A DNA stretch of 64,000 bases. Source: Bactericera cockerelli (Eukaryota; Arthropoda; Insecta; Hemiptera; Triozidae). The notes beneath the pieces were generated by a model. It was not told the DNA's origin and did not search any database. It worked only from the letters and a program-made list of their open reading frames with translations. The translations under genes and the position numbers were made by a program. Shown here one piece after another: positions 29,758 to 41,446 of the stretch (positions within the stretch are counted from its first letter, which is position 1; every line of letters starts with the position of its first letter). Location: the NCBI GenBank assembly GCA_024516035.1, contig CM044966.1, forward strand, positions 21,150,576 through 21,214,575, given 5' to 3'.

Positions 29758-30430
29758 CCGAGTTTTAGTCAAATACAAGATATTGTATATAAAAGTGGTA
29801 AAAAGCCCTATGATTCTGCGATACCCACTAAAATTGTGACACAATAACACAAAGTAAAAACAATGGTATTATTAAAATAGAGTTTTTGTTCTATTCCTTG
29901 GGTTCCTATATATCACCACGTTCCACTGTATCATTTTTTTAACAAAATACTTGAGATTTATTTGCATATTTACTTGAGATATAAGTTAAAGTTATCATAT
30001 TTGTGTAAATCACAATCGTGATGTCACAACTACACAAACTCGCTTTACTAATTTTTTGCTGAACTTGAGACTTGAACCACCGACTTCCGGATTACAAGTC
30101 AGACTATAGTCTGGCTGAGGAACTTAACATAAGGAGAAGACCACTGTCTTTCGCTAGAGGACTATACACAGGCAGACTAGACAACCCTCTCAAGCCAGAG
30201 GCTCGCAGTTTCCCAAGAGTTTCATGGCTTCTAGAGAAAGAAAAACAATTTCTCACGATGGTTGATCGCACATAGAAAAATGGGGTTGAGGACGAGCAAA
30301 CTTTGAAATAAAGTTAGCTGAAAACCATCATCCCCACTCCAGCTGTAGCCGAGCTGGCTACAACAACCTTTTAGGAGAAATTAAATTTAAAATCCCTATT
30401 AATAGATTAAGACCAAACCCTGCTCTTCTC
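29758..30430. other. Unit-constant region with tRNA-like relic, unit 2
   Basis: Non-coding. S4-like tail (CCCACTAAAATTGTGACACA) near 29826 and a minus-strand tRNA-like stretch near 30070-30110. Confidence 0.45.
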
Positions 30431-30516
30431 TTTAAAACACCAAAACTAAACACAATATCCCCAATAGTATCAGCAATGATGTTGTGCAACAACAAAGCAC
30501 ATAAACCTTCATCAGA

Positions 30517-30775
30517 TTTTGACAAGAGAATTTCAGATGAGGAACTATTCTGCAAATTTGCACTTGAAGGATTTTTGACTCGTGGTTCATCTTCATTCGA
30601 CTCTCTTCCTTCTGAAAATGCCTCAACCCACTGAAAAACCTGGACCCTTGACTAAACACATTCTCCATAGGCCTGCCAGGGTTTATCAAATGTTTCTGTT
30701 GCACTGTGTCCAAGTTTCAAGCAGAACTTGAGAGCACCATTGCTTAGAATATTGACAAAACGAACACGAAAAGTG
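30517..30775 (-). pseudogene. Mariner-type HTH relic, unit 2
   Basis: Same relic as at 10460-10702. An indel near 30750 breaks the frame of the first codons, and substitutions alter the end. Confidence 0.6.
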
Positions 30776-31046
30776 TTTCACTAAAACTAAAAAACGTTAC
30801 CTTTCACTAAAGACAGTTATTATTACTATTATTGTGTATTTTTTTTTTTTAACAGTTCCTTTATTACTACAAAAATGTTAAGATTAGGTATCCTATACTA
30901 CAATTTATTCAAATAAAGGCTATGAAGAAATAAATATACAAAGTTGAAACTCAATATTTTTTACTGTCAAAAAATACCAGGCTTGCTGCGGACTTTATTA
31001 ACACAAAATAATAATAATATAGTAATAATAATAATTATAAATACCA

Positions 31047-31184
31047 GTAATAATTGGAGCACTGGGCGTAGTAGCAAAGACATTGAAAGAAAGCCTTCAA
31101 ATGCTACCTGGAAAGCTCAATATCGGTAGAATCCAGGAAAGTGCACTGCTCGGCACGGCCTACATCATGAGAAAAGTAGTCTAA
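31047..31184 (+). pseudogene. C-terminal tail of a LINE polyprotein, unit 2
   Basis: IIGALG..AKTLKESLQMLPG, then RIQESALLGTAYIMRKVV-stop. Equivalent to 10972-11111. Confidence 0.55.
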
Positions 31185-31357
31185 TGAAACAAACATTTAA
31201 AATATTACAACCCAAGGGATCTGAGGAATGAGGATAATTTTTGATCCAATCTGGAGATAGTTGAGGAATTTACATAAAAATCCTCTTGATAAAATGGGTA
31301 ATAATAATAGTAATAAAAAAATTATAGTAATTGTAAAAATAATAGTAATAATACCGT

Positions 31358-31560
31358 ATAGTGGAAGGTAACCATCAGGCAAGGTTAATGCTCAAAGCAT
31401 TTTCAACCACCTAACCCTCAGAATCTTATTACTATCTGGTTTCGAACTTAAAATTAATGACGAAAAATTCAGGCACTGGGTGGGATTCGAACCAAAGGAT
31501 CCCTACGCTACCTGGATTACTAGACTAGCGCGTTAACCACTTGACTACCAGTGGGCGCTG
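31358..31560 (-). mobile_element. S2 SINE, minus orientation, unit 2
   Basis: Equivalent to 11268-11467; complement has TAGTCAAGTGGTTAACGCGC. Confidence 0.75.
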
Positions 31561-32105
31561 TGGTTGGTTCCTGAAGAACACACAATTTTGTTTTCAACAT
31601 GAATTTCTTCCTGTCTTCCATTTTCAATGTTTTGTTACCTACCTAGAGAAATACACATTTTAGTTTATAATTATTTCCTCGAATGAATGTTCCTAAACAT
31701 TTTTGCTGAAAAGTCTCTTCTTTTCTTCTTTTAGGGTTACATTTAGGGCGAAATTAATAGACGTTTTTGGAAATACCTCTGTGGCGTTAAGTCTCGGATT
31801 GCGTCCTGTGTAAGATAGAGAAAACCGACGCTTAGAAAGTTAGCAATGACTTATTTTATTGATTTTGTCTATTAATTTCGTCGTAAGCGACAGAATTGGA
31901 TCCATAAGTTGAAGTCAGAGCTTCCATTTCCTCAATTAATAAGGGCGAAATTAATTGACAATATTGAGCTCCTAAATGCTTTAAAATTAGAAATGGACTT
32001 GAGACACCCTGAATCAGGTTCATACTATTGACTTAGCAGACGACGTAAAGCTCAAAATGTAAAATATTCTATGCTTACTTTGTCTTTATGTAATTGATTT
32101 TATTA
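31561..32105. other. Unit-constant non-coding spacer
   Basis: Aligned with 11468-12649 of unit 1 but lacking the LINE tail, so it is the empty site for that insertion. No gene seen. Confidence 0.55.
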
Positions 32106-32398
32106 GTCACCGTGTCAGGGTGAGTTAGCGCGGCGCTAGGCATTGCACGCGCGGTGACCTGAGTTCTATCCCCAACGGGGCACGATTTTTTCTGCTCTGT
32201 ACTTGGGTCTTTGGGGTCCACTCATACAGCGTGAGGAAAAATAAGTAGCTGCTTTAATGTTAGCAGCGACCAGTGACAGAATAAGAGGCGAAAATATGAT
32301 ATTGGGATATTAAATATATGGAAAAGTCCAATAATTCAGCGCTACCCACTAAAATTGTGAGATAAAAACACAAAGAAACACATACATGTAATTGATTT
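32106..32398 (+). mobile_element. S4 SINE, unit 2
   Basis: Equivalent to 12650-12942, same length. Confidence 0.75.
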
Positions 32399-32419
32399 GA
32401 AATAAAATTCTACTAGATT

Positions 32420-32655
32420 AGCTCAGAACGCATGGCAAGCAAGTACCTTACCACTTAGCGCGATTAGCTCGGTGGTAAGGTACTCGCTTGCCATGCGGAA
32501 GGTCCTGGGTTCGAATCCCACAGCCGACAGAATAATTGAATTCAAAATTCCGTTACACTTGTTTCTAAAGTTTACCTTCTCGTGTGCTCATGTTGACTGA
32601 ACATCTCAATGGAAAGTGTGTCGCTTCTCGCAAGTAAAAAATTGAATTGAATTAT
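32420..32655 (+). mobile_element. S5 Gly-tRNA-like SINE with inverted head, unit 2
   Basis: Palindrome at 32429-32497, tRNA-like TGGGTTCGAATCCCACAG. Equivalent to 12965-13195. Confidence 0.65.
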
Positions 32656-32950
32656 ATGGTTTTTTTTACTGTACACTAATAATATTCCTTAATATTATCT
32701 CCTAAGCGTATGCAAACTTCTGAGGAGTTTCCATACTTCTGAGAGGGGAGACTACGGGATGAGAAAGCTACAACACATGTGACAAAAGTTTACAATAGCT
32801 GCTGTTTCATGGCTACGAAATAAAAAAGGCTGTGGTCTCTCATTAAAAAAAAGGCTACACTTCTATGCATCAGCATGTATGATTTGAAATAAACTTCAAC
32901 TGAGTAGACACCCAGTATCAGGGATATACTAGTAATATTATTTCACTACC

Positions 32951-33136
32951 GTCCACTGGTAGTCAAGTGGTAAACGCGCTAGTCTGGTAATCCAGGTAGT
33001 GTAGGCATCCGTTGGTTCGAATCCCATTCAGCGCATGCATTTTTCCTCATTAATATTAGTTTGTGACTACATGATAATAAGACTCTGGGGGTTAACCTGG
33101 TCCGGTGGTTACCTTCCACTAAAGATTGTTATTACC
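32951..33136 (+). mobile_element. S2 SINE, unit 2 (second copy)
   Basis: Uninterrupted. It is the empty site for the ~400-bp cassette found in unit 1 at 13620-14020. Confidence 0.75.
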
Positions 33137-33418
33137 AAGACCAAAAGGGTAATAACAAGTCCTAGCTCGTACACAATGGAAATCATTGCACATGTCTAGA
33201 TTAATTAATTTATCATTATAAGTTAAGATGTCGTATTTGTGTTGATCACTTTCGTTATATCACAACTACTCAAAATCGCTTTACTAAATCTACGCAGCAC
33301 CGACCTCCAAGTTACAAGTCCGCCGCCTTATCGATCAAGCTACTGAAGTCGGTTTCTCATTATAATATTTAGCATCAGTATAATTAATCAGTATGAACAG
33401 AAAAGTGAGATGTAAAAT

Positions 33419-33524
33419 GTTTTGGGGATGCTGCCACTCAGTACCTACCAGATTGAGTACAAACCCCAAAAGCATGGAAGACAAACTCAATCTGGTAGGT
33501 ACTGAGTGGCAGCATCCCCAAAAC
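33419..33524. repeat. Perfect 40-bp-arm hairpin, unit 2 only
   Basis: Arms 33419-33458 and 33485-33524 are exact inverted repeats (for example GGATGCTGCCACTCAGTACC on the left) around a 26-bp loop. Units 1 and 3 have only the right arm next to the AT repeat. Confidence 0.9.
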
Positions 33525-33539
33525 CTTTTCCCACCAGCA

Positions 33540-33604
33540 TCATCTGATTATTATTATTATAACTAGTGACATAATATAAAATAAAAATCTACAATATTAT
33601 ACCC
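33540..33604. repeat. Reduced AT-rich tandem repeat at unit 3 edge
   Basis: About one degenerate copy of the TAGTGACAT repeat, directly before the BTB stop codon. Confidence 0.6.
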
Positions 33605-35272
33605 CTACTTGGTTTCGATTTCAATTGATTTGAAATAAACTTCCATTGTGTAGACAAAAGCACCTGACTGAAATAATCCATATACATCCCACCACGACGC
33701 GCTTTGGCCCCCGCTCCCGTGCACCAGGTCCCCCCAGTAGTACTGACGGACCTCCACACAGGGAGCAGCAGGAGTCAGTGTTACTCTCCTGTATGATCCG
33801 TCTCGTGGTACTACCCAGGAGTCATAACCTCCACGTTGTGGGACAAACTTGAATTGACATTCAACAGTACACTCCCAGTCACGCTGCGTGGTGGAGAGAC
33901 ATTTCAAGTGCAAGTGTAAGTTGTTACCTACATTCATCATGCATGCTTTCCATTTCATATCTCCTATGAGACACTCCTCTTCTGACTCATGGATTTTACT
34001 GCCACAAATTGGGTATGGAAATTTAATGGTGAACTTATTTCTAACATGTGTTAACAACTTCTTTCTAGACTCGACTACATTTGGATTATTAACTATTCCT
34101 ACATTTTGATTATTGATCTCTGCTCTATTTGGATTCCCGGTCTCTGCATCAACAGGATTTTCAACAACTCTTTCATTTTTATCTCTGGTTTCTGCTTTGA
34201 ATTGATTTCTAGGCTCAATGCTTTTCGAAAAATATTTGTCATCTTTCAAAAATAATCTGTGTTTTTTAAACAATTCTGTTTTAAAAGCAGTCATATACTC
34301 TAAAGCAGAAATACGATTCATACGAATATGTGAAAGCAGTTTTTTCAAAACATTATCTGAAAATGTCTTTGCCAGTTCGGCACAGCTGTCAAGTTGATCA
34401 GGAATGATGTTGTCCACATCCGGGTTATTTTCATTGGAATCACCACTGGATGGTCCAGCACTCTGGTTCAACGCCATTTTCTTAAATTTCGTAATCACTT
34501 TCTTGTCACTGGACTTGGCATCAGTTGTGAAAAACTTTTCACTTCTGACAGCATGTGACTGAGAGTCACAACCATCAGCCGATTCCTCAGCAACATGTGC
34601 ACTGCTGATCTTCTCGTCCAACATTTCCAGAGTTCGCCCGGGACACTGGTTCAGATTCTCACTGTGCCAAAGCAAAGCACCCCTGAGGATATCAATTTCA
34701 GGAGCGTAAAACAGGTTGGACTTGAGCAATTCACTCAAAACTTCGTATTGCAAATCCTTGAAATTCTCGTGCTTCAACACTTGTTCTGAATTCTCGTAAG
34801 CATAAATAATTAACTTTTTGTACAGCTCGTCCAATAAGAATTTCTTGGCTGTATTGATGAGTACAAAAAACGAGTCGAGCTCAAAATTGTCAAGTGTAGA
34901 CAGGAATGACTTGATGGCAGTAAAGATATCAGAGAGCTCATAGGTCTCGCACAGCCGGAGAACCTCACAGATGATGGGTTTCTGCATTCTTGAAAAATTC
35001 AATTCCATGCCATGCATGTATTGAAGTATGATTTCAAAGCTCTCATCAAACATGAGACCTGGCATTGTTAGTATTTTGTCATCACAGTGTTCATGATGTG
35101 TCTTTACTTGTGAATACAGAATACTACTGCTCATGTAGATGATATGACTGCTGACATGAAATTTTGAGAATTTCAAAATAAATACACAGTCACAAATTTC
35201 ATCATTGTTCCAAACCTTTTCTGCCTTCATTGTCAGTTCACTTCTGAACAAGACATCATGTACTTCTGCCAT
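33605..35272 (-). CDS. BTB-BACK protein with variable MATH-like C-terminus, copy 3 (555 aa)
   Basis: Same layout as copies 1 and 2; fully open; starts MAEVHDVLF after TTCTGTTTCAG. The His in place of Gln at residue 5 is shared with copy 4 only. BTB patch VFILKFSKFHVSSHIIYM. Substitutions private to this copy in the otherwise constant part include HENFKDL, ALLWHSENLNQCPGRTLEM, SEKFFTT and LDSCAEL. C-terminal variable stretches: FPYPICGSKIHESEEE (two residues longer), CMMNVGNNLHLHLKC (shorter), VRQYYWGDLVHGSGGQSASW and LFQSGAFVYTMEVYF. Its intron to the candidate leader exon is shortest (about 3.6 kb), which may make this copy the easiest to splice (inference). Confidence 0.87.
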   Translation of the reverse strand: MAEVHDVLFRSELTMKAEKVWNNDEICDCVFILKFSKFHVSSHIIYMSSSILYSQVKTHHEHCDDKILTMPGLMFDESFEIILQYMHGMELNFSRMQKPIICEVLRLCETYELSDIFTAIKSFLSTLDNFELDSFFVLINTAKKFLLDELYKKLIIYAYENSEQVLKHENFKDLQYEVLSELLKSNLFYAPEIDILRGALLWHSENLNQCPGRTLEMLDEKISSAHVAEESADGCDSQSHAVRSEKFFTTDAKSSDKKVITKFKKMALNQSAGPSSGDSNENNPDVDNIIPDQLDSCAELAKTFSDNVLKKLLSHIRMNRISALEYMTAFKTELFKKHRLFLKDDKYFSKSIEPRNQFKAETRDKNERVVENPVDAETGNPNRAEINNQNVGIVNNPNVVESRKKLLTHVRNKFTIKFPYPICGSKIHESEEECLIGDMKWKACMMNVGNNLHLHLKCLSTTQRDWECTVECQFKFVPQRGGYDSWVVPRDGSYRRVTLTPAAPCVEVRQYYWGDLVHGSGGQSASWWDVYGLFQSGAFVYTMEVYFKSIEIETK

Positions 35273-35348
35273 TCTGAAACAGAAAAAGGAGACTGTAATG
35301 AACATGGTATATTTGTGTACATCAACGTTTTTTTTAATTGAAAAATTA

Positions 35349-35484
35349 CAGTAGAATCCCGCAGCCTCAAAATTCAAGGGACAGAAGTGGTATGTCGAGT
35401 TTCAAATAAGAGAAGACATGGGCCGTCTTTCGGATAAACGGGTTTTTCGACCTATCGCGACTTCGAGGTAGCGAGATTCTACTA
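35349..35484. mobile_element. pogo/Tigger-type MITE beside the splice acceptor, unit 3
   Basis: CAGTAGAATCCCGCAGC ... GTAGCGAGATTCTACTA, 136 bp. Nearly identical to the unit 4 copy. Confidence 0.75.
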
Positions 35485-35507
35485 TGAATAGGTAAAATAA
35501 TAAATAA

Positions 35508-36510
35508 TTAAGTAAATATCACAGGTAGGTACAAGTAGAAGTAAATATCACAGGTAGGTACAAGTACAAGTTTACATCCCAGGTAGGTACAAGTACAAGT
35601 AAATATTAGAGGTAGGTACAAATACAAGTAAATATCACAGGTAGGTACAAATACAAGTAAATATCACAGGTAGGTACAAGTACAAGTAAATATCACAGGT
35701 AGGTACAAATACAAGTAAATATTACAGGTAGGTACAAGTACAAGTAAATATCACAGGTAGGTACAAGTACAAATAAATATCACAGGTAAGTACAAGTACA
35801 AGTAAATATAGCAGGTAGGTACAAAAACAAGTAAATATCTCAGGTAGGTACAAATACAAGTAAATATCACAGCTGTAGGTACAAGTACAAGTAAATATCA
35901 GAGGTAGGTGTACAAGTACAAGTAAATATCACAGGTAGGTACAAGTACAAGTAAATATCACAGGTAGGTACAAATGCAAGTAAATATTACAGGTAGGTAC
36001 AAATACAAGTAAATATCACAGGTAGGTACAAATACAAGTAAATATCACAGGTAGGTACAAGTACAAGTAAATATCACAGGTAGGTACAAATACAAGTAAA
36101 TATTACAGGTAGGTACAAGTACAAGTAAATATCACAGGTAGGTACAAGTACAAATAAATATCACAGGTAAGTACAAGTACAAGTAAATATAGCAGGTAGG
36201 TACAAAAACAAGTAAATATCTCAGGTAGGTACAAATACAAGTAAATATCACAGCTGTAGGTACAAGTACAAGTAAATATCAGAGGTAGGTGTACAAGTAC
36301 AAGTAAATATCACAGGTAGGTACAAGTACAAGTAAATATCACAGGTAGGTACAAATGCAAGTAAATATTACAGGTAGGTACAAATACAAGTAAATATCAC
36401 AGGTAGGTACAAGTACAAATAAATATCACAGGTAGGTACAAGTACAAGTAAATGTCTCAGGTAGGTCCAAGTACAATTAAATATCACAGGTAGGTTCAAG
36501 TACATTCTAA
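35508..36510. repeat. 29-bp minisatellite with 381-bp higher-order repeat, unit 3
   Basis: About 34 copies. A block of variant units (TATAGCAGG, ACAAAAACAAG, CAGCTGTAGG, GGTGTACAAG, ACAAATGCAAG in order) occurs twice, offset by exactly 381 bp (for example CAGCTGTAGG at 35870 and 36251). This shows a recent block duplication. Confidence 0.95.
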
Positions 36511-36651
36511 AGACATTCTAATCAATTGCAAGCTTATTTCTGGTCAAACTCTTGGTTTTAATTTCAAAACTTGAAAGATAGTATTCTGGAATAAACTTTA
36601 AGTATTTTGGAAAAAACTTCAAGTATTTTGGAATAAACTTAAAGTATTTTA

Positions 36652-36986
36652 GCCAGCCCCCATGGCATGACGATTGAGACTACTGCCTGTAGTCCAGAGA
36701 TCTCAAGTTTGATCCTTGATTGGGGTATACTTTTCCAAAGAAATTCTGTTCCTTTCAAAACACGTGAGGCTGGTATTTCCGACCCTACCCAGGCTGGGTG
36801 AGGTTATTGTGGGTAGCTGGTATGATTCCCAACAAATAGAAGGTAAAACTCCCGTCCTCAATAGCTACCTCATCAGGAGCTTACAACCAGAAATAATCAA
36901 CAACTCACAATACATCTAATTAGGTATAAGTGTTAATTGTAAGGGTTTCACTGAAAACCCTGCAACCAGGTCAGATAATAATAAAA
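36652..36986 (+). mobile_element. S1 SINE, complete 335-bp form, unit 3
   Basis: Same insertion as at 2875 and 56230, without the ~150-bp internal insert (reads TTTCAAAACACGTGAGGCTG). Length equals the young copy at 55619. Confidence 0.82.
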
Positions 36987-37257
36987 GTATTTTGGAATAA
37001 CCTTTAAGTATTTTGGAATAAATTTCAACCTGTCAGTCCCATTTTAAGGCCCCATGCCTTGAAAATGCTAAGGGCCTTGTGCAGGCATAGTCCAGCACTG
37101 TTTGGCTTTGGTGTTATTACTTAGTGCCTAGTTAGTCTTACCTAGAAGTAAAAAGTTTTTTTTTTCATTCTACATAAGTATGAAAATAAATTAAATAAAT
37201 CTTGGTTGCTATATCTGAATTCATTGCAATAACCAGATTATTCAATAGATAAATATT

Positions 37258-37452
37258 ACAGCAATGGTAGTCAAGTGATTAATGCACTAGTCAGGTAATT
37301 CCATTCTGTTGGTTCAAATCCCAACCAGTGCACAAAAGCAGTTCCAGGGCACACTTACTTTTAAAAAAATAAGTTAGGTGGTAGAAAATGCTGTGAGCAT
37401 TAATCTCGCCTGGTGGTTACCTTCCACTAAATAGTGTTATTATTCTTATCAT
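37258..37452 (+). mobile_element. S2 SINE, unit 3 (first copy)
   Basis: Shorter than in units 1 and 4; the internal ACCTCCCTAACTCAGTG segment is absent. Confidence 0.72.
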
Positions 37453-38889
37453 AGAAAAATCCAATGGAGCTGAATATCAGTTTGTTATAACTGGAAGGCC
37501 ATTATATTCTGAGTTGTTATAAGTATAAGTATAAGAAGTGCTTTATTTAGACTGTCAGCGCAAGACAGGTAGTCCCATTATGCCAACAGTTTATGTTATA
37601 GGCCAAGTTCACGGAATTTCACTCTATGGATTTCATCTCAGGGACAGGGGTCAAGCACAGGAGTATGCTATGAATCATCCCCAACGAAAGTCAGACCTGT
37701 GTGCAATATTTCAGGTCTCAAGCACTTACCGTTTAGGTGCCAACTTATTACACACATAAACATGTGTACCATTATTTATCCAGGGGGAAACATTTTTCTC
37801 TATATAGGGTACTCTGACCAGTGGGAAATCATTGGAGGAGATTTTTATATTGTCTACTGTTATGTGTTAAAACTGTTATTATATATTTATAATTATTTTT
37901 CTCTAGCTTTTAATCTTTGATCATTACCAGGAGTGGCCTCAGTGGGGTCAACAATAGAATCTTAAATGGAACTACTCTGTTTGTGATATATTTCTAAAAG
38001 GTAAGATAAAGTTAAGTTTTCATATTTGTGTTAATTGATCGAACTAATGAGTTGGGTGATATTTTTAGACAGTAGTTAACATTCAAAGTATTTAAGACAT
38101 GTTTGATTTTTTTTTTTTTTTTACAAAAAAGGATCAGAGATATTCCAAAATGTTTCCCTCATTAATGGCTCAGCACACAGGTCTCATCATTTTGCAAAAA
38201 AAAAAAAAATTGTCCGTTCTCTGATATTTCAAGTGGCTCTGTATTTTTGGCAGACCCTGTATGTTGTTATTAATGTTATAAACTGCTACAGCTGGGGTGA
38301 GTGATGGTCTCCAGCCAACCTTATTGGCTTTGTCTTGAACCACAAAGTTCTACATGTGATTAAAAATTGCCAGAATTTGGCCTGTTTAATGTAATTGAAT
38401 TAGTAAATCTAAGCAACTCCTTAGATTTTATGAGCTGACCAACAGGTATTTTCAAAAAGATTTTCTGTCATCAAGGCTGAACACAGCTCCATTATGCCAC
38501 AGAGCTAATGTACAGCCACAGAGCCCAGCTTAGATTTGACCACTACAGCTGTTTGTCAATGTGAAAGTTAAGACATAGTGTCCACTAAGATTTACAATAC
38601 CTGTTTCATTTTTTGCCCTGAAACCTCCGAATTATTCCATAGTTAATACACATCTACAAAGCCGAACTAAGTTATGACCTCTACAGTAGTAGTCAATGTG
38701 AAAGATTAGGGATAGTTTCCACAAAGATTAACTAATTCTGTTTCATAATTTGCCCTTAATAGGTATGCTACTATACTTGACAATGTTGTCTACAACAGAA
38801 TAAAGTAACTATACAGACATTCATCTTAATCAAAATTTCCATTCAAATTCAAAACCCTACAGCCTTGCAGTGTAGGTACTGAACAGATT
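37453..38889. other. Conserved intron sequence without gene, unit 3
   Basis: Uninterrupted reference for the intron part of the unit: no LTR element, no piggyBac MITE, no hAT. No open frame of note. Confidence 0.6.
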
Positions 38890-38896
38890 CACTTAC

Positions 38897-39037
38897 CCTG
38901 TGGTTGTGGAGAACTTGTGTCTTGAAATATGCTGGATAGCAATCTGAAGATTTTGAAGTTTATTTGAATTAGTTTGGAGCTGCTTGAAGGAAATAATGCC
39001 ACGCCAACTCTCAGATGAATGATGATGAGAGAATTGA
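38897..39037 (-). other. Candidate non-coding leader exon of BTB copy 3
   Basis: Minus strand from near TCAATTCTCTCATC to CCACAACCACAGG, then donor GTAAGTG (38890-38896). No ATG seen. About 141 nt. Confidence 0.55.
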
Positions 39038-39060
39038 GAGTAGGGATGAGTTTACTTCTT

Positions 39061-39068
39061 CTTTATAC
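39061..39068 (-). promoter_or_regulatory. TATA element of BTB copy 3
   Basis: GTATAAAG on the minus strand, about 28 bp upstream of the Inr-like TCAATT. Confidence 0.5.
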
Positions 39069-39511
39069 TTTTTTAAAACTTAGGACATCTTTAATCTTGA
39101 TAGGTCATTGAGTTGTAAGTTGGGATGACGTTCCTGAAGCTACCAACGTAGCTATTGAGTGTGTTTTCCAATTTCCTTTCAAACTCACAACCCTACACCC
39201 TGTGCAGCTTATTGTGGCAGGGAGAGATAATCCAAGCTGTCAAACACCAATGAAACAACTTAATCAACAAATAAACTGAAAGTATATCAAAATGGTGAAA
39301 ACTCAGGCTTAAAATTTAATTACAACTGCTCGTGAATCAGATTAACAGATAAAAGAATTTAAAAAATTATAAAATGATTTCACGAGGTTGAATACTGCAT
39401 CACAGCACAAGTTGTCAATGTTATGATACGCCTTCAAAAAAAACTTCTTGCTATAACAGTTAAACGCTGCACAATTTATTATCTTCGTAACGCCTTCAAA
39501 AAAATAACACC

Positions 39512-39785
39512 ACACGACTTTCCATATCACTTGAAAATACGTCCAAATCCTCCACTCAGTTAAGCTAAAAATCATTGTAAAATTTGTAATCAGCATTTCA
39601 AAATCATTGGATATGATATGTCACAACCCCCATCTAGATTGAATAGCATTAAAAAAGTTAGTCCCCCCTCCTGAAATACCGGTGAATTCGGGTCGGGTTC
39701 CAAAAAGTTCAAGCTATCAAAAATGATCAGAGTAGTTCCCTATTATTTTTTAATAACTAGAAGAAAAAAAAACAGAGATATAATT
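39512..39785. mobile_element. Family X element, truncated, unit 3
   Basis: The left end ACTTTCC is present. The right half with (CAGA)n is missing, joined directly to the R1-like LINE at about 39786, so a deletion of about 700 bp removed the X tail and the LINE C-terminus. Confidence 0.65.
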
Positions 39786-40815
39786 ATGTTGCCCTCGGGA
39801 TGACGGCGGCCCAGTAGGTGATTCGGAGTCCCTCGGCTCTTGTGCCCCGAGTCTTGCTGAAAACTCTTCGGAGCATGGCGAAGCTCTTGATACCCGAAGC
39901 TGTTCTCTCCTCGACATGCTTCAGAAAGTATCCGCAGTCGTCGAGAATGACTCCCAGTAGTGTAGAGCAGCGGTGCTCAACCTAGGGGTCGCGAAGCTAA
40001 ACCAGGGGGTCGCGAGAAAGCTTCAACCACTGAACTGGGGTGGCGGAAAAACCGCTGAAAAAAATTACTTGAAGGAGAAAAAAATAATTTCTAAATCAAA
40101 ATTATTATTAGTAACTTTATTAGCACTTTATTATTAGTAAGTAACGAAACATTTAAACTTCCAATAAAAAAACTTACCTCCCTTGAGAAAGCTTCAACCA
40201 CTGAACTGGGGTCGCGGAAAAAAAAATATTTTCCAAAACAAAATTATTATTAGTAACTTTATTAGCACTTTATTATTAGTAAGTAACGAAACATTTAAAC
40301 TTCCAAAAAAAAAAAACTTACCTCCCTTGAATTGTACTACCTTTTTTTGTTAGGGGGGGGGTCGCGATTTTTTTCTCCCTTTGAAAGGGGTCGCGGCTCA
40401 AAAAGGTCGGGTACCGCTGGAGTAGAGTACCTCGCCATGTTGACAGGGGTTCCTCCAAGTTTCAGCGGCGGCAGCACTCGGGTGATGCGTCTCCCTCCCT
40501 CCATCCTGGAGAAGTCCTGAGTGAGATCCATTAGCACCTGTCCGGCGCGACTATGAGCCAGTTCTCTGCTGTGCATGTATTGGTGGCCTCCATGGCCGCT
40601 TGCCCTCTTTCGCTCACCTCCCTAGCCACAAGTCCGGTAGTAAGGACAGAAATGTCGTCCGCATACGCGCAGATGTGACAGTTCGGCGGCAAAGCAAGGT
40701 TCAGCAGTGGATCCAGCAGCAGATTCCAGCCGTCAGGTCCCAAGGTGCTGCCCTGTGGACAGCCCCTTGTGGTCGCCTTCGATACCTCAACGGTTTCCGT
40801 CTTCAAGGTGACTCG
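39786..40815 (-). pseudogene. R1-like LINE reverse transcriptase split by a hAT MITE, unit 3
   Basis: Same relic as at 28295-29455. The GCPQGS and HICAYADDISVLTTG blocks are open here without the unit 2 nonsense codon. The C-terminal part after PRATYG is deleted. Confidence 0.82.
39968..40419. mobile_element. hAT MITE with internal duplication, unit 3
   Basis: 452 bp, same ends as at 28746-29060 and target duplication GTGTAGAG / GAGTAGAG. A tandem internal duplication starting AGAAAGCTTCAACCACTGAA makes it longer than the unit 2 copy. Confidence 0.9.
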
Positions 40816-40817
40816 CA

Positions 40818-40935
40818 TGGTGACTCGGGCTCGATCCCCAGTGGGGCAGGAATTTTCCTGCTCTGTACTTGGATGTTCGGGGTCCACTCATTCCTCGTGA
40901 GGAAAAATGAGTACCTGCTTTGATTTGAGAAGCAA
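40818..40935 (+). mobile_element. Truncated S4 SINE, unit 3
   Basis: Equivalent to 29456-29575. Confidence 0.65.
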
Positions 40936-41446
40936 CTTATTTATTTTATTTATTTACACTTTATTAATAGAACATATTATATCGTCGCTTAAGAAGAGGT
41001 ACCTCGTAAGTCCGATTTTTGGACTTTTCAGGAGACAGTAAAAACTGATTATAAAAATGTGGGTTGATTTGAAAAAAATAAAAAAATCAGTTTAACCATA
41101 AACATATACCTGTTTTATCGATTGAAATTACTATTTATTTGATAAAACTTGTATTTTTAGGAGATATCGGACATACGAGGTACCTCCCAACTGATTCTTG
41201 TAAAATTTTCAGAAAAATCTGATTATAAAAACTGATTATAAAGTTGTGGGTAGGTTCAAAAAAAGTAAAAAAATCAGTTCAACCATAAACATATAGGTAC
41301 CTGTTTTATCGATTGAAATTACTATTTTTTTGATAAAACTTGTATTTTTAGGAGATATCGGACTTACGAGGTACCTGCAATAGTTTACGAGGTCTCACCA
41401 GAAAATTTCAAAAGCATGTGTGCATTTTTACTTTCCTTATCTTATA

